Origin: Rhodoplanes roseus
GTDB lineage: Bacteria > Pseudomonadota > Alphaproteobacteria > Rhizobiales > Xanthobacteraceae
DNA: 33,516 bases
Reading direction: 5' to 3'
Assembly: GCF_003258865.1 (NCBI RefSeq)
Contig: NZ_NPEX01000043.1
Coordinates: 1 to 33,516, forward strand
The notes under the pieces were generated by a model that ran no database searches, was not told the origin of the DNA, and saw only the letters and a program-made list of their open reading frames with translations. This document shows positions 1 through 7,770 of the stretch, piece by piece. Made by a program: the position numbers and the translations under genes. The first letter of the stretch is position 1; each line of letters starts with the position of its first letter.

Positions 1-20
1 GGGCGCTCCTCACCATGAGG
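1..20 (+). repeat. Partial copy of a dispersed palindromic repeat
   Basis: The first 20 bases match the right end of the repeat at 22970-23013 (shared GCTCCTCACCATGAGG) and the inverted end of the repeat at 690-803. The window therefore begins inside a third copy of this intergenic element. A contig breaking inside a dispersed repeat would explain the start point, but that is inference. Confidence 0.7.
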
Positions 21-48
21 GTCGAGGCAGGTCGACGATCGCGAACGA

Positions 49-78
49 AAAAAGGCCGCCGGAACCGGCGGCCTTTTT
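49..78. terminator. Intrinsic, probably bidirectional terminator
   Basis: A GC-rich hairpin (GGCCGCCGG / CCGGCGGCC) is flanked by A-runs on the left and T-runs on the right, so it has a U-tract in either direction. It lies upstream of the acetyltransferase at 117 and most likely ends a gene that lies left of the window. Confidence 0.85.
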
Positions 79-116
79 GTTGGTAGACGAGAGGTGTGAC
101 GGAGGAGAGCGATCCG

Positions 117-665
117 GTGAAGACCGAGAAGCAGAAGATGCTGGCCGGCGCGCTGTACCGTCCCGGCGACGCCGAGATCCAGGCCGACCAGGCGGCCAAC
201 AAGGCGTGGCTGGCGCGCTACAATGGGATGCTGGATCGTTCCATGGCGGACCGCCACGCGCTGCTGGTCGAGCATTTCGGCGCGGTGGGCGAGAGCGCCG
301 TGATCCGGCCGCCGTTCTTCTGCGACTTCGGCTACAACATCGCGCTCGGCGCCGGCGTCTTTCTCAATTTCAACTGCGTGATCCTGGACGTCGTCGCGGT
401 CACGATCGGCGACGGCACCCAGATCGGGCCGGGCGTGCAGATCTACGCCGCCGATCATCCGCGCGACGGCGAGACCCGGCGCGCCGGCCTGGAGTTCGGA
501 CGGCCCGTGAACATTGGAAAAAATGTCTGGATCGGCGGTGCCGCCGTGATCCTGCCCGGCGTCACGGTCGGCGACGACGCCGTGATCGGCGCGGGCAGCA
601 TCGTCACCCGCGACGTGCCTGCGGGTGCGACCGTGATGGGCAATCCGGCGCGTGCCTCGAGGTGA
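117..665 (+). CDS. maa: Sugar O-acetyltransferase (maltose acetyltransferase / NodL-like)
   Basis: This 182-residue protein is a hexapeptide-repeat acyltransferase that should move acetyl from acetyl-CoA to a sugar hydroxyl in the cytoplasm. The N-terminus ([18 protein letters not shown]) is the typical Maa domain. It is followed by left-handed beta-helix repeats ([41 protein letters not shown]) with the active-site region AADHPRD and the usual ending VMGNPAR. I chose the GTG at 117 because GGAGGAG lies nine bases upstream and the resulting N-terminus matches the family. An in-frame GTG at 96 would add seven residues but has a poor ribosome site. It stands alone between a terminator and a repeat. 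The sugar acceptor cannot be inferred. Confidence 0.9.
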   Translation: MKTEKQKMLAGALYRPGDAEIQADQAANKAWLARYNGMLDRSMADRHALLVEHFGAVGESAVIRPPFFCDFGYNIALGAGVFLNFNCVILDVVAVTIGDGTQIGPGVQIYAADHPRDGETRRAGLEFGRPVNIGKNVWIGGAAVILPGVTVGDDAVIGAGSIVTRDVPAGATVMGNPARASR

Positions 666-689
666 CGGTCGGATCGCCTTCGACTCTCC

Positions 690-803
690 CCTCATGGTGA
701 GGAGCGGCCGAAGGCCGCGTCTCGAACCATGGGGCCACCCGACGCCGGGGCCGCCCTCGTCCTTCGAGACGCCCGCTTCGCGGGCTCCTCAGGGTGAGGG
801 CGG
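690..803 (-). repeat. Composite palindromic intergenic repeat (REP-like), copy A
   Basis: There are two adjacent imperfect palindromes. The first (690-731) is bounded by CCTCATGGT / ACCATGG and has an inner GCGGCC/GGCCGC hairpin. The second (751-803) is bounded by CCGCCCTC / GAGGGCGG with an inner GCCCGC/GCGGGC hairpin. The reverse complement aligns along its length with 22904-23013. It fills the gap between the convergent acetyltransferase and TctC genes and could also work as a transcript-ending or mRNA-stabilising structure. Confidence 0.85.
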
Positions 804-854
804 AAGAAGCTCAGAAGGGTGCGGGCGGAACAGGCTTCGCGGGCCCAGCCGGCC

Positions 855-1838
855 TCAGTCGATCTTCAGCCCGATGCGGTTGACGACGTCGCCCCACTTG
901 GCGATCTCGGCCTTGACGAAGCGCTCGGCGTCGGCCTGGGAGCCGCCCATCGCCGAAAAGCCGATGCGGGCGAACTGCTCCTTCACGTCCGGATCCTTCA
1001 GCACCGTGTTCAGGTCGGTGTTGATCTTGTCGATCACGGCCTGCGGCGTCTTGGCCGGGACGAACAGCGCCACCCAGGTGGCGTCGTCGACCTCCTCGAG
1101 GCCGGCCTCCCCGACGGTCGGCACGTCGGGCAGCGCCTCGACCCGTTTCGGGCTGGTCACCGCGAGCGGCACCACCTTGCCGGCTTTCACCAGCTCGGTC
1201 GCGGCCGGCATCGCCACGCTGGCGATCGGCACGTGGCCGCCCATCACGGCGTTGAGGGCCGGGCCGGCCCCCGTGAACGGAGCGTGCGGAATATCGACCT
1301 TGGCGAGGAAGCGGAACACCCGCTCGGCCGAGAGATGCGGGGTCGTGCCGGTGCCGGCCGAGCCGAAGGTGAGGCTCTTGGTCTTCGACAGCGCGATCAC
1401 GTCCTTCAGCGTCTTGGGGCCGAGGTCGGGCGCCGCGACGATCAGGTTCGGCGTTGTGGCGGCGAGGCCCGCGACCTTGAAGTCGGTCTCGCCCGCATAG
1501 CCGGGATTCTTGTAGAGGCTCGGATTGACCGCGAAGGCGCTGGTCGAGACCAGCACGTTGTAGCCGTCCGGCTGGCCGCGCGCGACCTGCACGGCCGCGA
1601 TGTTGCCGCCGGCGCCGCCGCGGTTCTCGATCACGACCGACTGGTTCCAGAGCTGCTGCAGCTTGAGCCCGACGATGCGGCCGATGATGTCGGCCGGGCC
1701 GGCCGGCGCGAAGGCGACCAGGAAGCGAACCGGCTGCGTCGGATAGGCCTGGGTCTGCGCGTTCGCGCCGGCCGTCAGGGCGAGAACGGTCGCGACCGTC
1801 GCGGCGGCGGTCGCCAGCGGGCGCATCGGATTGAGCAT
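855..1838 (-). CDS. Tripartite tricarboxylate transporter substrate-binding protein (Bug/TctC family)
   Basis: This 327-residue periplasmic binding protein captures a small organic acid or similar ligand for a TctAB-type membrane pair. A signal peptide is visible (hydrophobic run at residues 8-25, cleavage near ANA-QT). The mature N-terminus has the family pattern YPTQPVRFLVAFAPAGPADIIGR, followed by VVIENRGGAGGNIAA, which holds ligand-contacting loops in known Bug proteins. The length is normal. AGGAGA precedes the ATG. No tctA or tctB gene is present, so it is an orphan, as is common for the expanded Bug families of alpha- and betaproteobacteria. It lies 64 bases downstream of the GNAT gene on the same strand. 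The ligand is unknown. Confidence 0.93.
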   Translation of the reverse strand: MLNPMRPLATAAATVATVLALTAGANAQTQAYPTQPVRFLVAFAPAGPADIIGRIVGLKLQQLWNQSVVIENRGGAGGNIAAVQVARGQPDGYNVLVSTSAFAVNPSLYKNPGYAGETDFKVAGLAATTPNLIVAAPDLGPKTLKDVIALSKTKSLTFGSAGTGTTPHLSAERVFRFLAKVDIPHAPFTGAGPALNAVMGGHVPIASVAMPAATELVKAGKVVPLAVTSPKRVEALPDVPTVGEAGLEEVDDATWVALFVPAKTPQAVIDKINTDLNTVLKDPDVKEQFARIGFSAMGGSQADAERFVKAEIAKWGDVVNRIGLKID

Positions 1839-1902
1839 GTCGTCTCCTTGTCGTGGGGCGTCGGGGTTCTTGGTCTTGTCGAAGGTGGGGAGGGGCGGCG
1901 GA

Positions 1903-2409
1903 TCAGGCGTCCCAGTCGGGTCGGATGGGACCGCCGACGCCGTCGAAGGCGTTCGGCTCGAGCTCGGCGACGAGAAGGCGGGCGGGATCGACGGGACCCG
2001 GCATCACGGCGCGCCCCCGCGGAACACGCTTGAAGCCGGCGCGGGTGTAGTAGGGCTCGTCGCCGACCAGGACGACCAGCTTGTGACCGCGGTCCCGGGC
2101 CTCGGCGAGCGACCGCTCGATCAGCCGCAGCCCGATGCCGCGGTCACGGAACGGCGGCTCGACGGTCAGCGGTCCGAGCAGCAGCGCCTTGGTGTCGCCG
2201 ATCCGGATCGCGGTCAGCCGCACCGAGCCGACCAGGAGCGTGCCGATGCGGGCCAGGAAGGAGAGATCGCTGTCGTGCTCGGCTTTTTCGCGGATCCGAT
2301 AGGCCGTGCGCGCATACCGGCCGGGACCGAAGGTGCGCTCGTGCAGCCGCTCGATCGCGGCGGCGTCGGCGGGCGTTTCCGGCAGGATGGTGAGCGACAG
2401 ATCCGTCAT
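1903..2409 (-). CDS. GNAT family N-acetyltransferase (YhbS-like)
   Basis: This 168-residue cytoplasmic protein is predicted to acetylate an amine using acetyl-CoA. The pyrophosphate-binding motif is visible as RDRGIGLRLIE (RxxGxG), preceded by the beta-4 stretch LLLGPLTVEPPF and followed by VLVGDEPYYTRAGF, all typical of YhbS-like GNATs. It is the first gene of a minus-strand pair with the TctC-type binding protein and is divergent from the glutathionyl-hydroquinone reductase across a 164-base gap. The substrate is unknown, and nothing suggests a functional link to TctC. Confidence 0.88.
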   Translation of the reverse strand: MTDLSLTILPETPADAAAIERLHERTFGPGRYARTAYRIREKAEHDSDLSFLARIGTLLVGSVRLTAIRIGDTKALLLGPLTVEPPFRDRGIGLRLIERSLAEARDRGHKLVVLVGDEPYYTRAGFKRVPRGRAVMPGPVDPARLLVAELEPNAFDGVGGPIRPDWDA

Positions 2410-2573
2410 GGCGCAGTAAACGTGCTCGGAGGATGAGTCCCGAAAGCTCGGGTCGCGACACGTGCCGGGTCGGCGTCGTCGCGAAGGCGAAGAGGTCTCG
2501 CGGCCGCCCGTCGAGGGATGCCTGGCGCGGCCGCCGTGCCTAGATAGCAGCGATCGTCCGGTCGGAGAAGCGC

Positions 2574-3560
2574 ATGGGTCTGCTCGTCGAAGGGGTCTGG
2601 CACGATCAGTGGTACGACACCGGCGCGACCGGCGGCCGCTTCGTGCGCACCGAATCGCAATTCCGGAACTGGGTCACGCCGGACGGATCGGCGGGGCCGA
2701 GCGGCGAGGGCGGCTTCCCGGCGGAGGCGGGGCGATATCATCTCTACGTCTCCCTCGCCTGCCCGTGGGCGCACCGCACCGTGATCATGCGGGCCCTCAA
2801 GGATCTTCAGCCCGTCGTCTCGGTGTCGGTCGTGTCGCCCCATATGGGCCGGTACGGGTGGACCTTCGAGACGGCCGAGGGCTCGACCGGCGACGCCGTG
2901 AACGGCGCCCGCACCCTGGCCGAGGTCTATGTCGCGGCATCGCCGCGCTACAGCGGCCGCGTCACCGTGCCGGTGCTGTGGGACAAGGCGCGGCGGGCGA
3001 TCGTCAACAACGAGTCGTCCGACATCCTGCGCATGCTCAATCGCGCCTTCGATGCCTTCACCAGCGCGACGACCGACTACAGCCCCGAGACGCTCCGGGC
3101 CTCGATCGACGAGATCAACGCCTTCGTCTACGCCAACATCAACAATGGCGTGTACCGGGCCGGCTTCGCCACCACACAGGCCGCCTACGAGGAAGCGTTC
3201 CGGGCGCTGTTCGCGGCGCTCGACGAGATCGAGACGCGGCTGTCGGTGCGGCGCTATCTGGTCGGATCGGCGCTCACCGAGGCGGACTGGCGGCTGTTCA
3301 CGACGCTGGTCCGGTTCGACGCCGTCTATGTCGGCCACTTCAAGTGCAACCTGCGCCGGATCGCCGACTACCCGAACCTGTCGAACTATCTGCGCGACCT
3401 CTACCAAGTTCCCGGCATCGCCGCGACGGTCGATCTCGACCACATCAAGCGGCACTATTACGGCAGTCACCAGACCATCAACCCGACCGGCATCGTCCCG
3501 GTCGGCCCGGCGCTCGACTTCTCGGTCCCGCACGATCGTGACCGCTTCGCCGCCGACTGA
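2574..3560 (+). CDS. yqjG: Glutathionyl-hydroquinone reductase (GST superfamily, Xi class)
   Basis: This 328-residue cytosolic enzyme reduces glutathionyl-hydroquinones to hydroquinones with glutathione, a quinone detoxification and recycling step. The N-terminal thioredoxin-like domain carries the signature ACPWAHRT, with the catalytic cysteine at residue 63. Other visible landmarks are the G-site segment VPVLWDKARRAIVNNESSDILRML and the C-terminal helical domain ending in KRHYYGSHQTINPTGIVP, all characteristic of Ecm4/YqjG proteins. GGAGAAG sits six bases before the ATG. The gene converges on the Nudix gene with only 18 bases between them. Length and residues are all normal. Confidence 0.93.
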   Translation: MGLLVEGVWHDQWYDTGATGGRFVRTESQFRNWVTPDGSAGPSGEGGFPAEAGRYHLYVSLACPWAHRTVIMRALKDLQPVVSVSVVSPHMGRYGWTFETAEGSTGDAVNGARTLAEVYVAASPRYSGRVTVPVLWDKARRAIVNNESSDILRMLNRAFDAFTSATTDYSPETLRASIDEINAFVYANINNGVYRAGFATTQAAYEEAFRALFAALDEIETRLSVRRYLVGSALTEADWRLFTTLVRFDAVYVGHFKCNLRRIADYPNLSNYLRDLYQVPGIAATVDLDHIKRHYYGSHQTINPTGIVPVGPALDFSVPHDRDRFAAD

Positions 3561-3578
3561 GGGCAGCCGGCCGCAGCG

Positions 3579-4124
3579 TCACCAGCGGTCCGTGCCGGGC
3601 GCACCTCGAAAGACCTCGGCGATGCGGGCGCGGGTGCCGCGCGTCGTCTCGGCCGGCAGGGCGTCGAGGGCGAAGAAGCCGGTCGCCACGATCTCGTGAT
3701 TCGGCACCATCGGGGCGGGCTGCTCGAACTCCCGCACGACGAACAGCGCGACGTGATCGCGCCGCGAGACGTGGGCGTTGAGATAGATGCCGTGCAGGGC
3801 CGGCGTGCCGGTGAGGTGCAGGTTCCCCTCCTCGCGCAGCTCGCGGCCGAGCGCCTCGTGCATGCTCTCGCCCGGCTCGACGCCGCCGCCCGGCAGGTAC
3901 CAGCCTGAAACGTAGGAATGCTTGACCAGGAAGACGCGCCCGTCACGGTCGATCACCAGGGCGCGGACGCCGAACGTCAGGCCGCGGCTCAGCCGCCACC
4001 AGACATGCATCACGCGACGCAGCCCGCGCTCGCCGACACGGCGCAGGCGCGCCGGCGTGTCGGCCCGGCCGGCCTCGGGCGGGGCCGCCGGCGCATCGGG
4101 TCGGGCGTGGTCGGTGTCCGCCAT
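3579..4124 (-). CDS. Nudix hydrolase
   Basis: This 181-residue protein should hydrolyse a nucleoside-diphosphate-linked substrate. The Nudix box reads G-x5-E-x7-REL-R-EE-GNL, starting at GGVEPGE. The final glycine of the canonical REUxEExGU is asparagine (EEGNL), while the metal-binding glutamates are kept. The core domain spans roughly residues 45-170, starting near VRALVIDRDGRVFLVKHSY, after a proline- and alanine-rich N-terminus. It follows the amine oxidase by 56 bases on the same strand and may be co-transcribed with it. The substrate is unknown. Confidence 0.88.
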   Translation of the reverse strand: MADTDHARPDAPAAPPEAGRADTPARLRRVGERGLRRVMHVWWRLSRGLTFGVRALVIDRDGRVFLVKHSYVSGWYLPGGGVEPGESMHEALGRELREEGNLHLTGTPALHGIYLNAHVSRRDHVALFVVREFEQPAPMVPNHEIVATGFFALDALPAETTRGTRARIAEVFRGAPGTDRW

Positions 4125-4180
4125 GGAGGTGCTCTTCCGTCGCTGATTCGATCGACGCTACCAACTGTCGGCGACGACGG

Positions 4181-5434
4181 CTAATCCGCGCGGCCGGCGG
4201 GGGTCTGGGGCGCCAATGCGGCGACGATCCTGGCGGCAGCATCGCGGCCGCTGCGTAGCGCGCCATGCGCGGTCGAGAAGTCGGCCACCGAGCACGCCTC
4301 GCCAGCGAAGACGATGCGGCTGTCGACCGGCGTCGCCAGCACGGCCCGCGCCTCGGCGCCGCCGACCCGCGCGGCCGAATAGGAACCCAGCGCCCATGGG
4401 TCGCGTCCCCAGGCCGTCGCGGCGACGAGATGCACGCGCTTGCGGATCTCGGTGCCGAACGCGGCCGCGAGCTCGTCCCGGGCGAAGGCGAGGAATGCGG
4501 CCTCGCCCTCCGTCTCGAGCGCGTGGGCGAGCGGCCCGCCGAAGAAGCCTTCGATCAGCGGCCGCCCGAACGGGCGCAGATGATAGTTCCCGGTGTCACG
4601 CCGGTCCGGCGTGCCGACCAGGCGGGTCTCGGGCGGCAGCTCCTCGGGCCGGTCGACGCGCAGGAAGAGCTTGTCGGCGAGGCCGAGCGGCAGGTTTTCG
4701 GCCGCGGCGAGAACCTCGGGCAGGTCCGGGCTGATCCGCAGCGCGCCGGCGACCAGGACGGGCGGCGGCACGGTCACGACCGCGGCTCGGGCGGTGAGGC
4801 GTCCGCGCGCGGTCTCGACCCGAAGCAGCCTGCCGGAGCGATCGATCGCGTGCACCGGGCAGCGGGTGGCGATGTCGAGTCCGGCGGCCTGGGTTGCGAC
4901 CAGGGCGCCGTAGCCGGCCGTCACGCGCCAGTTGTCGCCGGTGTCGTGATAGCGGGCGAAGTCATGGACGGAGAGGTCGGCGAGCGCCACGCCGTTGGCC
5001 CAGGTGCTGACCGCGTCGATGAGGGGAGACCAGCGGTCGCCGGGCCCCAGAAGGTCGGCGGCGGGGCGGTCCTCGGGAGCCTTCGCGGCCGCCTCGACGC
5101 GCTCCCAGAACGCCTCGGCGGCGGCCGCGAAGGCGTCCTGATCGACCGCCGGGAAGGTCGCCGTCACGGCCGGGCGCTGCCACGGGGCGGGGACGCGGTC
5201 GAGGGCGAAGCCCCGCGCGGACGCCAGCGCCGCCCATTCGTTCTCGGGCGCCGAATGGAGCCAGCCGCAGCCGAGGTCGAGCGGCAGCCCGTCGATCGTC
5301 CGGGTGACGGCGCGACCGCCGGGGCGCTCCCGCGCTTCGAGCACCCGGACTGTGAGGCCGGCCGCCGCGATGTCAGCGGCCGCCGTCAACCCGGCCGCGC
5401 CGGCGCCGACCACGATCACGTCGAACTCGGTCAT
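4181..5434 (-). CDS. FAD-dependent amine oxidase family oxidoreductase
   Basis: This 417-residue flavoenzyme is expected to oxidise an amine or other CH-XH group. The N-terminal Rossmann motif VIVVGAGAAGLTAA binds the FAD ADP moiety, and LEARERPGGRAVT is the second FAD contact typical of monoamine-oxidase-like proteins. GCGWLHSAPEN continues the family pattern. The C-terminal FAD motif is VFAGEACSVADFSTAHGALRSGRDAA. The protein is short for the family but has both FAD ends, so it looks complete. AAAGG precedes the ATG. The substrate cannot be assigned, and squalene/phytoene-type oxidoreductases share this fold. Confidence 0.9.
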   Translation of the reverse strand: MTEFDVIVVGAGAAGLTAAADIAAAGLTVRVLEARERPGGRAVTRTIDGLPLDLGCGWLHSAPENEWAALASARGFALDRVPAPWQRPAVTATFPAVDQDAFAAAAEAFWERVEAAAKAPEDRPAADLLGPGDRWSPLIDAVSTWANGVALADLSVHDFARYHDTGDNWRVTAGYGALVATQAAGLDIATRCPVHAIDRSGRLLRVETARGRLTARAAVVTVPPPVLVAGALRISPDLPEVLAAAENLPLGLADKLFLRVDRPEELPPETRLVGTPDRRDTGNYHLRPFGRPLIEGFFGGPLAHALETEGEAAFLAFARDELAAAFGTEIRKRVHLVAATAWGRDPWALGSYSAARVGGAEARAVLATPVDSRIVFAGEACSVADFSTAHGALRSGRDAAARIVAALAPQTPAGRAD

Positions 5435-5696
5435 GGCAGCCTTTCGGTCGTTTGCGGCCTCGCTGGGGCGGCGACGCTCCCACGGGGTCGGACAGCACGC
5501 GACCGTGTCGCTTCAGCCGATCTGCCGCTCCATGGGGCCGCGTCGTCGCTTTTCGGAGGGCGATCGTTCACGGCAGTAGATCACAACCTCGTGAATCCAA
5601 TGATCGAAGTGACCGAAAACCTCACGCCAGGGCGACAAAGGCAAGGATTGGATGGGTCTGTGAACACGTTGTTTATCAATCCGGGAAATCAATCAC

Positions 5697-5748
5697 CAAT
5701 ATCAGCGTAGGTTGTCGGTTCTCAGGTATTGATTCGATGCTGATATTG
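5697..5748. repeat. Perfect 10-base inverted repeat in the AT-rich island
   Basis: CAATATCAGC at 5697-5706 pairs exactly with GCTGATATTG at 5739-5748, leaving a 32-base loop. It has no U-tract, so it is not an intrinsic terminator. It could be a regulator-binding pair or an RNA stem. There is no direct evidence of function. Confidence 0.6.
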
Positions 5749-5880
5749 CGGTTGTGTAATCGGTAAACGACTAGAAGCGTTCTCTTTAAGCCTGTATTAG
5801 GACAATCGCACAGGTTATAGCAAATAACATGGCGCCAGGAGCGTCAGAGACCGAGAGCTATGAACGACCTAATACTGGAT

Positions 5881-5909
5881 CGGCTAGTTCCTAGTCTTAG
5901 TACTAGCCG
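5881..5909. repeat. 8-base inverted repeat followed by TTTT
   Basis: CGGCTAGT at 5881-5888 pairs with ACTAGCCG at 5902-5909 across a 13-base loop and is followed by TTTT at 5910-5913. It resembles a weak terminator hairpin reading plus, about 135 bases before the LuxR-type gene, or an operator. No plus-strand gene ends just upstream. Confidence 0.5.
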
Positions 5910-6047
5910 TTTTGATTGCCCGGACATTTTATCGAACTGTCGCAGATCGGACTCCGTAGCATTCCATCTCCGATCCGACCGTGGAGTGTCGTCGGTCCCG
6001 GAGGCGGTATCGAGCCGGAACCTGCCGGCCGATAGAGGGGATTCGCG

Positions 6048-6827
6048 ATGACGGCGTCCGACGCATTATTTCGCGACCTGGCGGTCTATGGAGCCTTGAT
6101 CGACCGGTTCGGCTTCATCCTGGCCGTCAACGCGCAATGGAAGTCGTTCGTCGATGCCGGCGGGCTGGTCCTGCCGTCCGAGGACCGGTCGCCGGCCAAT
6201 TACGGGATCGGCGAGAACTATCTGCGCTTCTGCGCCTTCGCGGATCCGCTGTCGCCGCGGCTGATCACCGGCGTGTCCCAGCTCCTGGCCGGGCAGATCG
6301 ACGTCCTGTCGATCATCTACCACCGGCGTAGCGCCCTGCAGAACACCTCGTTTCTGTTGTTCGGCTTTCCCCACGCGGTCGAGGGAAGTCGCGCCGCGCT
6401 CCTGCACGTCGACGTTACGCCGATCTTCTCCGCACTGGCGCAGAACCGGGCCGCCGCGGCCGGTGAAATCGCGACCGTGCTGCCGGATCTCGCGCTCACG
6501 GCGGGGACGATCGAGTCCGCGGTCATGTCGGCGATCGCCGGAAGCCACGACCTGGTGCGCCAGCCGCCGCGCATGGCGGGGGGCGACGCCGGCGACGACC
6601 GTCAGCCTCCGTTGAGCAAGCGACAGTGGCAGGTGCTCTCGCTGATGACCAACGGAATGACCAATGTGGAGATCGCCCGCCAGCTCGGGCTGTCGCCCAA
6701 CACGGTCAAGATCCACGTGTCGGGCATCCTGGCACGGCTCGGCCTGCCGTCACGCACCCAGGCGGTGCACTGGGCCTTGACCCAGGGCCGTCCGGAGAAG
6801 CTGGTCGCGAGCCCCGACGGCCGCTGA
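6048..6827 (+). CDS. LuxR-type transcriptional regulator with PAS-like sensor domain
   Basis: This 259-residue predicted DNA-binding regulator has an N-terminal domain (about residues 10-130) resembling a PAS fold: [12 protein letters not shown], then [10 protein letters not shown], ending in [10 protein letters not shown], a common PAS-to-linker exit. After an alanine-rich linker, residues about 187-245 form a LuxR/FixJ helix-turn-helix ([20 protein letters not shown], then [20 protein letters not shown]). GAGGGG lies seven bases before the ATG. It has no receiver domain and no partner kinase beside it, so it probably senses a ligand directly. It sits downstream of the AT-rich island and converges on trcR. 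The regulated genes are unknown. Confidence 0.88.
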   Translation: MTASDALFRDLAVYGALIDRFGFILAVNAQWKSFVDAGGLVLPSEDRSPANYGIGENYLRFCAFADPLSPRLITGVSQLLAGQIDVLSIIYHRRSALQNTSFLLFGFPHAVEGSRAALLHVDVTPIFSALAQNRAAAAGEIATVLPDLALTAGTIESAVMSAIAGSHDLVRQPPRMAGGDAGDDRQPPLSKRQWQVLSLMTNGMTNVEIARQLGLSPNTVKIHVSGILARLGLPSRTQAVHWALTQGRPEKLVASPDGR

Positions 6828-6834
6828 TCGCCGT

Positions 6835-6850
6835 CGCGGCGGCCGCCGCG
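6835..6850. terminator. GC palindrome between convergent genes, possible terminator
   Basis: CGCGGCGGCCGCCGCG is a perfect 16-base palindrome in the 70-base gap between the convergent LuxR-type gene and trcR. It could fold as a hairpin in both transcripts. It lacks a strong U-tract, so intrinsic termination is only possible, not shown. Confidence 0.4.
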
Positions 6851-6897
6851 GGCGGCCGATCGCATCCGGCCGCCGCGTCGTCTTTGCCCCGTCGTCC

Positions 6898-7599
6898 TTA
6901 CTGGTCGTCCTCGTCCGGCTTGGTGCCGCCGATCTGCTTGAGCTTGGCGAACACGGCCTCGACGTCGAGCTCCTCGTTCGGCGTCGGCGTCTCCTCGTCG
7001 AGATCCTCGGCGCCCGGCCCGGTGGTGACGTCCGCCGGCAGCAAGGTGACGCCCTGGTCGGCCTCGATCGGCTTTTCCTTGGCGGCCCGGCTGACCTCCA
7101 TGTCGAGGTCGATCTGCGAGCACAGGCCGAGCGTCACCGGATCCAGCGGGGTGAGGCTCGCCGAGTTCCAGTGGGTCCGCTCGCGGATCGCCTTGATGGT
7201 CGCCTTGGTGGTGCCGACCAGGCGCATCACCGCGCTGTCCTTCAGCTCGGGGTGGTTGCGCACCAGCCAGAGGATCGCGTTGGGGCGGTCCTGGCGGCGC
7301 GACACCGGGGTGTAGCGCGGTCCGCGCTTGCGCTTCGCCTCGGGCACCCGGACCTTGGATTCCGCCAGCCGCAACCGGACGTTGGCATCGTTCTCGGCGC
7401 GCCCGATCTCCTCGCGGCTGAGCTGGCCGGTGACGATCGGATCCAGGCCCTTGATGCCCTGGGCCGCGTCGCCGTCGGCGATCGCCTTCACCTCGAGCGG
7501 GTGCAGCTTGCAGAAATCGGCGATCTGATCGAACGAGAGGGCCGTATTCTCGACCAACCACACGGCGGTGGCCTTGGGCATGAGCGGCTGGGTGGACAT
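6898..7599 (-). CDS. trcR: TrcR family cell-cycle transcriptional regulator (DUF1013)
   Basis: This 233-residue protein belongs to a family essentially confined to Alphaproteobacteria and linked to cell-cycle transcription. The sequence is typical throughout: [57 protein letters not shown], then [20 protein letters not shown] and [20 protein letters not shown], which look like two helix-turn-helix-like segments. The acidic tail ends in DEDDQ. AGGAG precedes the ATG. It is divergent from ispH across 171 bases that contain a strong palindrome and a plausible promoter, suggesting autoregulation or shared control. Family identity is sure; molecular detail rests on family knowledge. Confidence 0.95.
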   Translation of the reverse strand: MSTQPLMPKATAVWLVENTALSFDQIADFCKLHPLEVKAIADGDAAQGIKGLDPIVTGQLSREEIGRAENDANVRLRLAESKVRVPEAKRKRGPRYTPVSRRQDRPNAILWLVRNHPELKDSAVMRLVGTTKATIKAIRERTHWNSASLTPLDPVTLGLCSQIDLDMEVSRAAKEKPIEADQGVTLLPADVTTGPGAEDLDEETPTPNEELDVEAVFAKLKQIGGTKPDEDDQ

Positions 7600-7644
7600 G
7601 TCAAAGCTCCTCTGCGCCTCGCCCGCCCTCGGAGGCGAAGCCTT

Positions 7645-7662
7645 GTCATTTCAGGAAATGAC
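7645..7662. promoter_or_regulatory. 18-base palindrome, candidate operator between trcR and ispH
   Basis: GTCATTTCagGAAATGAC is a perfect 8+8 inverted repeat with a 2-base centre. It lies in the divergent gap, just downstream of the proposed trcR promoter (7676-7705, minus strand), where a bound protein would block transcription. The binding protein is unknown; TrcR itself is one candidate. Confidence 0.6.
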
Positions 7663-7675
7663 GGAATTCGTCCCC

Positions 7676-7705
7676 TATATAGTCGAGACGCCAGTGCCGG
7701 CGCAA
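7676..7705 (-). promoter_or_regulatory. Putative trcR promoter
   Basis: Read on the minus strand, TTGCGC (7705-7700) is separated by 18 bases from TATATA (7681-7676). This is a fair sigma-70-type arrangement about 77 bases ahead of the trcR start codon. On the plus strand a consensus TTGACA lies at 7724-7729 ahead of ispH, but no good -10 follows at the right distance. Confidence 0.45.
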
Positions 7706-7770
7706 CCCGCCCGGGCGCCCTGCTTGACAGGGCCCCGGGGGGAGGCCAAACCGACCCGAGAGGAGACTTC

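Larger units (their letters stand above)
5435..6047. other. AT-richer non-coding island
   Basis: There are 613 bases without a credible gene between the amine oxidase and the PAS/LuxR-type regulator. From about 5580 to 5960 the base composition drops to roughly 45% G+C by eye, against about two thirds elsewhere. The stretch holds several inverted repeats: ATCCAAT (5595-5601) with ATTGGAT (5647-5653), a perfect 10-base pair at 5697-5748, and one at 5881-5909. It may be an extended regulatory region for the downstream regulator, a foreign remnant or an RNA locus. A 63-codon reading frame at 5860-6051 has no recognisable features. Confidence 0.6.

Noticed and set aside
5860-6051. A 63-codon reading frame ahead of the LuxR-type gene
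   Set aside because: There is no good ribosome site, no recognisable motif, and it overlaps the start of a well-supported gene in another frame.
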